Shown one piece after another: positions 33,661 through 40,026 of a stretch of DNA of 40,026 bases. The stretch spans positions 1 to 40,026 of the forward strand of contig CACZPR010000058.1 of NCBI GenBank assembly GCA_902783155.1, in the 5' to 3' direction. This DNA comes from an uncultured Spirochaetaceae bacterium (GTDB taxonomy: Bacteria > Spirochaetota > Spirochaetia > Treponematales > Treponemataceae). Position 1 is the stretch's first letter; the number at the start of each line of letters is the position of its first letter. A model generated the notes under the pieces. It did no database searches. It saw only the letters and a list, made by a program, of their open reading frames with translations, and had not been told where the DNA came from. The position numbers and the translations under genes were made by a program.

Positions 33661-33685
33661 ACTTTCTATAGTAGAGGTGGGAAAT

Positions 33686-35797
33686 ATGAAGAAATTCTGT
33701 CTGGTACTGTCTCTGGTAACAATTTTCTCTGCGTCGGTTTTTGCCCAGTCTACCGAGGAAAGGAAGGTTCTGGATGAAATCAATTTGGCACGGACCGCCC
33801 CAAAGGAGTATGTCAAAAAAGTTCTGGAGCCTCTGGTGGATGGCACTCTTGGTTCCTACCAGTCCGCCGTTGTCGAGTGCATTTCCCTTATGAGGACTAT
33901 GAATCCTGTTCCAGCCCTGTCATGGTCGTCCGGTCTTTATAAGTCTGCCAAGGAAAAGAGTCTTGGTGAAAACGAGCGGAACGCAGCGGACTATGACAGC
34001 CGCATTTCAAAATATGTTTCATGGAAGTCCTGCGGCGAGATGACCGTCTATGGATATTCTGATGCCCGGGGGGTTGTGCTTTCCCTTCTTCTTGATATGG
34101 AGTCTGACAAAAGGAGCCACCGCCGTGTGATTTTTTCGGACAGGTTTTCCCATCTGGGTGCGGCAATCCGGGAGAACGGCACGTACAAAAACGACTGTGT
34201 TCTTGATTTTGCGTCCGGCTGCATTTCCTATGACGACCTTCCGGACTCTCTCTACCATGAGGATGAAGTGAGGCAGCTGATTTCGGAAATCAATCTTGCC
34301 CGTACAAAACCGTTGGACTATATTTCGACAAGGCTTGGAGTTTTGGCGAAGGATGGTGGCAGCATGAAAAAGGATGTCGCCGCTCTGATTACATATCTGA
34401 AAAATTTTACGCCTGTCCCGGAGCTTGAGTACAGCAAGGAACTCTGTGGCTCCGCAGAAAAATTCGTTCGCGGATCAAATTATTCCGGGTCGGGAAAACT
34501 TTCGCAGTCCACAACTTGGGAGCGGAATATACGTTCGCTCAGAAACTGGGGAGCTGTGGCGGAGGCTTTTACTGTCGGGGAGTCTGACCCACGTGCGGCC
34601 GTAATCCGTATGCTTTCCGATTCCACATCCGGCAACAGGGACAATCTTCTTTCCGCGAGCCTGAACTATGCCGGTGGATTTATTGGCGAAAACTCTGTTG
34701 TGTGTGTGGACATGGCTTCGTGGCATGTTCTGGAAAACACACCCGCCAACGGTATTCTTGCTTCGGATGCAGCGTCCGACATGATTTATGAAATCAACTG
34801 GGCGCGTACAAAGCCACGTGAGTATGCCAAGGTGCGTCTGGAGCCGCTTGTGAAAAATGAGGCAAACGATTTTCAGAAGGCCCTGTCCGATTTGATTCGC
34901 GAGATGGAAAAAGGAAAGTCCGTTCCCGCATTGAAGATTATGGCCGGCCTGAACGATGCAGCATCCGAATGGGTTCTGGCACAGGGAAAGACAGCGTCCA
35001 CAACGTATGACTCCAAGTGGCAGACAAGGATTGCCCGCTACGGAATTCTGAATGGCGGCGGCGAGGTGCTTTATTTTGGTGACGAGATTCCGGAGCTTGC
35101 CGTGGCCAGGATGCTTGTTGATGAAAAATTTCCTGCAAAAAATCAGCGCAAGGCTTTGCTTTCGTCCGCGTATTCGTACATAGGTGCGGCGACTTCCGTT
35201 CATGGTGTGTACACCGGCATGGCTTTGGTGGAGCTTGCGTCCGACTTTGTTCCCAAAAATGATTCTGTCCTTGAGTCCGGGATTTCGTCTTATGGAAACG
35301 GTGTGACGCTTGCGGAATCCGGTGTGGTGGATGAAATCAATTTTGCCCGCGCACATCCACAGGAGTATGTCAGTACAAGGCTTGCCGCACTGGTTTCTTC
35401 TGAAAAGAACAGTTTCCAGACTGCGCTTGGGGAACTTATTTCTGAAATGAATTCCATGGCCCCTTTGCTTGAGATTGACTTCTCGATTGGGCTGCATGAT
35501 GCGTGTGCGGAGTTTGCCGATTCCGCAGCGAAAAAGGGCAGAACCGTTAGCGACACTTTCTGGCTGGAGAGGGTGGACCGTTTCTGCGAATGGGAAAAGG
35601 CTGCGGAGCTTATATCGCTTGGTTGCTATACGCCGGAGGATATTGTTATGCAGCTTCTGATTGACGACCAGATTGCGGGGCGCGGACACAGACGTATTCT
35701 TTTGAATGGGGAGCTTGATGCAGCGGGTGTTGCTATTGGCAGGCACTCAAAGACCGGCACAATCTGCGTGATAGATTTGGTGAAGACTGAAAGATAG
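33686..35797 (+). CDS. secreted protein with four CAP/SCP domains
   Basis: The ATG at 33686 has GAGG eight bases upstream and begins MKKFCLVLSLVTIF, a signal peptide ending SVFAQ; the GTG nine bases earlier is not favoured. The mature protein of about 680 residues is four tandem CAP domains of roughly 170-180 residues. Each opens with EINLARTAP, EINLARTKP, EINWARTKP or EINFARAHP (near residues 31, 201, 369 and 550). The last three carry LxxLV-type continuations. The fourth ends GRGHRRILL, the conserved CAP His/Arg region, which is eroded in the others. The family is COG2340-like, and its bacterial functions are poorly known. Its 3' end is duplicated at 38956. Confidence 0.88.
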   Translation: MKKFCLVLSLVTIFSASVFAQSTEERKVLDEINLARTAPKEYVKKVLEPLVDGTLGSYQSAVVECISLMRTMNPVPALSWSSGLYKSAKEKSLGENERNAADYDSRISKYVSWKSCGEMTVYGYSDARGVVLSLLLDMESDKRSHRRVIFSDRFSHLGAAIRENGTYKNDCVLDFASGCISYDDLPDSLYHEDEVRQLISEINLARTKPLDYISTRLGVLAKDGGSMKKDVAALITYLKNFTPVPELEYSKELCGSAEKFVRGSNYSGSGKLSQSTTWERNIRSLRNWGAVAEAFTVGESDPRAAVIRMLSDSTSGNRDNLLSASLNYAGGFIGENSVVCVDMASWHVLENTPANGILASDAASDMIYEINWARTKPREYAKVRLEPLVKNEANDFQKALSDLIREMEKGKSVPALKIMAGLNDAASEWVLAQGKTASTTYDSKWQTRIARYGILNGGGEVLYFGDEIPELAVARMLVDEKFPAKNQRKALLSSAYSYIGAATSVHGVYTGMALVELASDFVPKNDSVLESGISSYGNGVTLAESGVVDEINFARAHPQEYVSTRLAALVSSEKNSFQTALGELISEMNSMAPLLEIDFSIGLHDACAEFADSAAKKGRTVSDTFWLERVDRFCEWEKAAELISLGCYTPEDIVMQLLIDDQIAGRGHRRILLNGELDAAGVAIGRHSKTGTICVIDLVKTER

Positions 35798-35800
35798 GGA
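35648..35800 (+). repeat. 153-bp direct repeat, copy 1 (3' end of the CAP gene)
   Basis: This part of the CAP gene matches 38956-39108 with no indels and about seven mismatches by hand alignment. It encodes the last 49 residues of the fourth CAP domain plus the stop. Confidence 0.93.
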
Positions 35801-35933
35801 CCCTGTGTGAGGACAGGAGCTTCCATGGGAAAGAATTTTACTGGGCTAAAAATGTCGGACCCAGCGAAATAACCATTGGATGTTTTGTTTGAGGTTCTCT
35901 ATTGGCAATTTCTAAAAATTATGGAGAGAAAGA

Positions 35934-37802
35934 ATGAATCTGTTTCAATTGTACATGTGGCTTTTTGGAATCAGCACTATTATAGGTGTCCCGTTGCTTT
36001 CGTCGTTGCAGGTGACACAGATAAAGGGCGGCGAATGGAGCGAATGGGTCGGAGGCTTGGGTGCGACTCTTGGACCGGCCACAGGAATTGCGGTTGTAAT
36101 TTCAATCGTCGGATATATTGTGATGAAGCCTCTCCTGCAGTTAATAAAGAAAGCCGAGACTCAGGAAATTTCTGAAGAGGAAAAAAGAAGCAGCGAAAGG
36201 ATACTAAAAAAATTAAAAATCATAACGACGATAGCGCTTATGGTGGGCTATCTGCTTGGAAACGGCACGACAATCATAATCAAAAAACTTGCGGGCAAAG
36301 TGACGTACAATGGCATGGATCTGTTCGTAATAATGATTTTGATTTTATGCTATGGATTGGTTGCCGTCCAGTATTCTGTCCGATGCTACATGACCCTTGC
36401 AAGTAAGGAGCTGCGTAAACTCAGGTTGGTTTCATGCAAGGATTTTAAAAGGAGCACAGTCTCCGCGTCATTGGGCCGGATTATATTTATCGTCATCGGA
36501 ACCGTGGCGTGGCATGTCTTCTGTTCTGGATATAGCGCGGCGAGGCATGGATGGACCATGGACAAGTTTTTGGGCAAGGCCGCATTTGCATTGGTTCAGG
36601 GGCTGGCAATCTGTATTCCGTTGGTCATAATGAATCTGTACCAGCTCAAGAAGCGTCTCGGAATTACGATTGAAAAGATTGAGAAGCTAAGGACCGAGGG
36701 TGATTTGAGGAGCCGCATTTACATCAGCGCGTTCGATGATTTTGGACTTTTGATGTCGGAGATGAACCTTTTGATGGACTCCCTTAGGTCTTCGCTTTTG
36801 AAACTGAAGGATGAAACCGAATCCGTTGATTACAGCGCGGAGGAACTTTTGAAACTGACGGAAACTTCTTCAAAGGACATTTCACAGATTGCGGAAAGTT
36901 TCCATGCGATGACATCCGAAAGCTACAATCAGACGCAGCTTCTGGGGACTGTGAATTCTGGTGTTGAGAAACTGAGCACGGACGCGGCCAAGGTCAGCGG
37001 ATTCACAGAAAACCAGTCAAAGTCCGAAAAGGAAAATGCGGTTTCGATGAACGAGATGGTTGACAACTTCAAGTCGATTACGAATCTAATTTCTCGTGCG
37101 CAGACACTTTCGACCGAGCTGACGGAGGAGTCAATTTCTGGAAGTGCGGAGGTAAAGAAGACACAGGAAATCATCAACGGAATTTCTGACATGTCCAACA
37201 GGATGATTGAGGTCATCAAGGTGATTCAGTCCGTCGCGTCCCAGACCAACCTTCTTGCCATGAATGCCGCAATTGAGGCTGCTCACGCGGGGGAGTCGGG
37301 AAAGGGATTCTCGGTCGTTGCGGATGAAATACGGAAGCTGTCCGAATCAACGCAGAGGTCGGCGAAGGACATCAGCAACCTGATAAGCGAAATTGCAAAG
37401 TCCATGTCGTCCGGCTCTTCAAACATGGAGCTTACGAGCAATGCGTTCAGCAAGATTCAGAACGACATAGGCGAGCAGAGTCAGGTTGTCCAGGAGATTT
37501 CAAGGACGGTTTCGCAGCAGTCTGTCGATGCAGGTTCCATTCTGAATACCACGAAGGGAATAGTGCGGCAGATTGAGGATGTGAACGGTCTTGCAAGAGA
37601 TCAGGCGAACTACACGGAAGAGATAATGCACAATCTGAATGAAGTTGTTTCGCTTGCGTCCCAAGTCAACGAGTCGGTCGTGGCATCTGAAAACGTTGTC
37701 AAATGTTTTTCGGATTCATTCTCGACTGTCCGCAAAAAGGCTGAGGCAAACAAAGAGTCCGTCCGAAACATTACGTCGGAGCTGGACAGATTCAAACTTT
37801 AG
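35934..37802 (+). CDS. methyl-accepting chemotaxis protein with polytopic membrane sensor
   Basis: This 622-residue receptor follows GGAGAG. Residues about 1-240 hold five or six membrane segments with short loops and a charged cytoplasmic loop ([17 protein letters not shown]). A HAMP-like region ([15 protein letters not shown]) and the signalling domain follow, with [18 protein letters not shown] and [11 protein letters not shown]. Like the MCP at 6812, it lacks a periplasmic sensing domain, so it may sense membrane state or a hydrophobic or internal signal. It lies between the two copies of the 153-bp repeat. Confidence 0.93.
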   Translation: MNLFQLYMWLFGISTIIGVPLLSSLQVTQIKGGEWSEWVGGLGATLGPATGIAVVISIVGYIVMKPLLQLIKKAETQEISEEEKRSSERILKKLKIITTIALMVGYLLGNGTTIIIKKLAGKVTYNGMDLFVIMILILCYGLVAVQYSVRCYMTLASKELRKLRLVSCKDFKRSTVSASLGRIIFIVIGTVAWHVFCSGYSAARHGWTMDKFLGKAAFALVQGLAICIPLVIMNLYQLKKRLGITIEKIEKLRTEGDLRSRIYISAFDDFGLLMSEMNLLMDSLRSSLLKLKDETESVDYSAEELLKLTETSSKDISQIAESFHAMTSESYNQTQLLGTVNSGVEKLSTDAAKVSGFTENQSKSEKENAVSMNEMVDNFKSITNLISRAQTLSTELTEESISGSAEVKKTQEIINGISDMSNRMIEVIKVIQSVASQTNLLAMNAAIEAAHAGESGKGFSVVADEIRKLSESTQRSAKDISNLISEIAKSMSSGSSNMELTSNAFSKIQNDIGEQSQVVQEISRTVSQQSVDAGSILNTTKGIVRQIEDVNGLARDQANYTEEIMHNLNEVVSLASQVNESVVASENVVKCFSDSFSTVRKKAEANKESVRNITSELDRFKL

Positions 37803-37881
37803 TTTGCGCGGAAATTTTTTTAGAAATAAAAATCTTTTTCGGTGAGAGTCTGAACTTGGCGATTCAGTTGGAGAAATGAAA

Positions 37882-38895
37882 ATGGAATTTAAATCAAGAC
37901 GGACAATCGCATTCTGCGCAGTTCTTTTTGTGTGTGCCTGTGCATTTGGATTTGAGTGGAAAAGAAGCTCTCCGGAGGAAAGCGGAATAAAAAGGGAAGT
38001 CATAGAAAATGTCTTTTCATCTTTTGATGACGACGTTTTTTCATGCGTAATCATAAGGGACGGAAAAATTGTAAACGAATATTTTAAGAAGGGCTACGGA
38101 CGCTCATCTGTCTTTACTCTTCAGTCGTGTTCAAAAAGCATAACGAGCGCGCTGGTCGGAATTGCAATTGAGCAGGGATACATAAAATCCGTGGACGACT
38201 ATGCTGCGGACTATTTACCGGAGCTGGCAAAGACGAAATATCCAGCGATGAAAAAAATAACCCTGAAGCAGCTTTTGAACCAAACGTCGGGTCTGCTTGG
38301 AACGGATTCAAAAATATGGTCGCAGTGGAGGTCGAGCTCCAACTGGATTGACTTCATTCTTTCAAGACCCATGACAGCAAACCCCGGTTCTTATTTTGAA
38401 TATTCGACCGGGAACACGCACCTTCTTTCCGCCATAGTGGAAAATGCAACTGGAAAAAAACTTCTTGATTATGCGAAGGAAGTTCTGTTCAGTAAAATTG
38501 GAATCTCTTCCGCGGAACTTGGAACTGACCCGCAGGGGATTGGCGACGGTGGAAACGGTTTTTCAATGACGGCATACGACATGGGACGTTTCGGCCAGCT
38601 TTTTCTTAATAACGGAAAATGGGATGGAGTTCAGGTAGTGCCGGAAAAATGGGTCAAGGATTCGACATCGGTTCAGGCAAGACGGAACGGTTCGCGCTAC
38701 GGATACCAGTGGTGGCTTAGGAATTACGGAAAGGAAGGATACCTTGGGTACAATGCGCAGGGGTATGGTGGTGAATACATATTCGTTGTGCCGCAGTTGA
38801 ATTTGATTGTCGTGTATACGAGCTGGCACCAGGGAAATGTGGATTCCTATTTTTACAATGTCGATAAAATAGTGAATGCGACGAAAGTGCGATGA
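37882..38895 (+). CDS. exported beta-lactamase-family serine hydrolase
   Basis: This 337-residue protein uses ATG 37882, eight bases after GGAG; the ATG at 37876 is only two bases away. The signal peptide TIAFCAVLFVCACAFG is followed by a class-C-like fold. The nucleophile motif SCSK (SxxK) lies in LQSCSKSITSAL, and the second motif is YSTGN where YSN or YxN is usual. The HTG/KTG-like third motif is not obvious; GYGGEYIFVVP is the nearest counterpart. Members include esterases, peptidases and lactamases, so resistance should not be assumed. It lies between the two 153-bp repeats. Confidence 0.88.
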   Translation: MEFKSRRTIAFCAVLFVCACAFGFEWKRSSPEESGIKREVIENVFSSFDDDVFSCVIIRDGKIVNEYFKKGYGRSSVFTLQSCSKSITSALVGIAIEQGYIKSVDDYAADYLPELAKTKYPAMKKITLKQLLNQTSGLLGTDSKIWSQWRSSSNWIDFILSRPMTANPGSYFEYSTGNTHLLSAIVENATGKKLLDYAKEVLFSKIGISSAELGTDPQGIGDGGNGFSMTAYDMGRFGQLFLNNGKWDGVQVVPEKWVKDSTSVQARRNGSRYGYQWWLRNYGKEGYLGYNAQGYGGEYIFVVPQLNLIVVYTSWHQGNVDSYFYNVDKIVNATKVR

Positions 38896-38955
38896 ACCTT
38901 TGTCGGAATCTGCGTTTCGGTGCTCGCAAAGTTTATGGGACTTTCATACTTCTTG

Positions 38956-39108
38956 ATGCAGCTTCTGATTGACGACCAGATTGTGGGGCGCGGACACAGA
39001 CGTATTCTTTTGAATGGGGAACTTGATGCAGCGGGTGTTGCTATTGGCAGACACTCAAAGACCGGCACAATCTGCGTGATAGATTTGATTAAGACCGCAA
39101 GATAGGGA
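38956..39108 (+). pseudogene. duplicated 3' end of the CAP-domain gene
   Basis: This 153-bp copy of 35648-35800 encodes MQLLIDDQIVGRGHRRILL and so on to the stop. It has no upstream CAP sequence; homology ends abruptly at the ATGCAG. The few mismatches indicate a recent event. Confidence 0.9.
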
Positions 39109-39158
39109 TTAAACATGCAGATTAAGAGAGCATTTTTATAAAGGAGGAAGCTACGCCC

Positions 39159-39707
39159 ATGTCACACAGCAAGATAAGGAAATTTGTTTTTCTATTGATG
39201 TTTGTTTTTGCATCGTCATTGTATTGCGAGGAAGCCGTTGATGTGTCATCCAAGCTGGAGGCGATTACAGATGACCATCTGATTTTCGATACCATTATAC
39301 AAAACAACACTGACAGGAATTTGTATTTTTATCCAAAGGGAGCCAAAGGATTTTTGAGAGCTGTCGATGACACTTTCCTTGTAATTCCCAACAATGATGC
39401 AAAATATGGAGAAGACGGAATTGCTTACTCACATGAACCGTATTGGAACGAATTTAAATGCATTGAATTAAAACCTAATGAAAAACTAGAGTACAGATAT
39501 AAAATAAAGATACATTATAAATCAAAGATTCCAAAAAACAATCTCTCAAAAGAAGATGTTTTGGCCGTACCAAAAATTGCCTATTCAATCTGCGTGGTTG
39601 ATACGCCCATAAGTGAAATCAAAAGTTTTGATGAATATCTTCAATGTATGAAAACAAATATCCTTGCCGACAAAAGATTTATATTGTATGACAAGACTGC
39701 TGAATGA
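39159..39707 (+). CDS. exported protein of unknown function
   Basis: This 182-residue protein has a signal peptide (RKFVFLLMFVFASSLYC). A Cys at the end of the hydrophobic run hints at a lipoprotein, but the lipobox is weak. The mature part is beta-rich (IFDTIIQNNTDRNLYFYPKG, then KPNEKLEYRYKIKI). GGAGG lies 11 bases before the ATG, a rather long spacing. No family is recognised. A second frame overlaps its end (39688). Confidence 0.65.
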   Translation: MSHSKIRKFVFLLMFVFASSLYCEEAVDVSSKLEAITDDHLIFDTIIQNNTDRNLYFYPKGAKGFLRAVDDTFLVIPNNDAKYGEDGIAYSHEPYWNEFKCIELKPNEKLEYRYKIKIHYKSKIPKNNLSKEDVLAVPKIAYSICVVDTPISEIKSFDEYLQCMKTNILADKRFILYDKTAE

Positions 39708-39819
39708 AAAAACAGTCGAAGTCTATATGTTCATTGACAAATCCAGTGTCCGCGGTGGTGATGCTGAATATATTTTTGACTATGACGGAAACATTATCAG
39801 TAAAAACTTCGGAGGATGA
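39688..39819 (+). CDS. short frame overlapping the end of the exported protein
   Basis: This 43-codon frame ends VEVYMFIDKSSVRGGDA, then EYIFDYDGNIISKNFGG. It looks more protein-like than the other frames at this site. It may be the displaced C-terminus of the gene at 39159 (frameshift near 39690) or a fragment of another gene. No ribosome site is visible. Confidence 0.35.
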   Translation: MTRLLNEKTVEVYMFIDKSSVRGGDAEYIFDYDGNIISKNFGG

Positions 39820-39856
39820 TTTTCAGAATCCATGGAAAAACAATTATTCCATTTTT

Positions 39857-39967
39857 CTATTTATAATAAATAAGATCTTTGGCTTCTGTCATATTATATT
39901 TTAAATCTAGATTTTTCAATTCATCATAAAATTCTTCGGTTGAATCACCAACCCCGCCGCAGAGCAA
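39857..39967 (-). pseudogene. minus-strand gene fragment
   Basis: The minus frame reads GDSTEEFYDELKNLDLKY, then NMTEAKDLIYYK and stop. It is natural-looking but has no proper start: upstream it runs into the palindrome at 39946-40016 and a stop at 39983-39985. It is probably the 3' remnant of a gene cut by that element. Confidence 0.3.
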
Positions 39968-40016
39968 CGGGGTATGGTGTTCTCATAAGGTATTGCAGTC
40001 GGATTTAATACCCCTT
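39946..40016. repeat. palindromic element at the right edge
   Basis: CACCA and CCCCG (39946-39956) pair with CGGGG and TGGTG (39968-39979) around an 11-base loop. A second stem pairs GGTATT (39989-39994) with AATACC (40007-40012). Two strong stems in 71 bases suggest a REP-like or insertion-end element that continues past the window. Confidence 0.5.
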
Positions 40017-40026
40017 GTTTCGCCCC

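Noticed and set aside
37882-38895. Beta-lactamase antibiotic resistance gene
   Set aside because: Only the SxxK motif is clear. The fold is shared by esterases and peptidases, and no resistance claim can be made from sequence alone.
39704-39904. 66-codon frame at the right end
   Set aside because: The overlapping frame at 39688 is far more protein-like, and this one has no ribosome site.
1-40026. CRISPR array
   Set aside because: No regularly spaced direct repeats of 24-40 bases were seen. The repeats found are tandem, promoter, hsdS or CAP duplications.

Overview
The window looks like a chromosomal segment from a treponeme (Spirochaetota), probably a host-associated or free-living Treponema rather than T. 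pallidum. This is inferred from gene content: a long spirochete-type phosphofructokinase, maltodextrin enzymes, two chemoreceptors with polytopic membrane sensors, many small lipoproteins, a four-domain CAP protein and a long PRPP synthetase. No 16S rRNA or other decisive marker is present.

Left part (1-9 kb). A leftward gene starts at the very edge. It is followed by a structured intergenic region with hairpins, an 8-bp tandem repeat and a promoter-terminator pair. Next comes a DUF6273-type lipoprotein whose C-terminus resembles a diversified C-type-lectin-like tail. The leftward strand then carries a VapBC-like pair and a leaderless htrA-uvrB operon. A rightward DUF4258/YgiT-type zinc-finger pair resembles a toxin-antitoxin module. 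After it lies a decayed secreted-protein gene behind a promoter that contains a nine-G tract. A methyl-accepting chemotaxis protein (MCP) follows on the minus strand.

Metabolic core (9-19.8 kb). pfk is followed by a conserved-looking 469-aa protein translationally coupled to an oligopeptide-binding protein. Convergent to these is a malQ / giant GH13 operon for alpha-glucan turnover. Strong intrinsic terminators separate the units. An initiator tRNA-Met sits at 19.76 kb.

Defence island (19.9-30.3 kb). Between tRNA-fMet and prs lie a DUF6794 protein, an unknown 187-aa protein and a type I restriction-modification system (hsdM, hsdS, hsdR). That system is interrupted by a DUF3800 gene and by an MntA antitoxin with a truncated HepT-like partner. 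Three copies of the hsdS 5' end show repeated recombination. An inverted copy of the tRNA T-arm lies at the left boundary.

Right part (30.3-40 kb). prs and an FGGY kinase form an operon. They are followed by a small lipoprotein, a secreted protein with four CAP/SCP domains, a second MCP, a beta-lactamase-family serine hydrolase and small secreted proteins. A near-identical 153-bp copy of the CAP gene's 3' end lies 3.3 kb downstream, so the MCP and hydrolase sit between direct repeats. The window ends in a palindromic element.

The best candidates for something undescribed are the lipoprotein with a possible trans-targeted variable region, the poly-G promoter switch on a decayed gene, and the reshuffled type I RM island.
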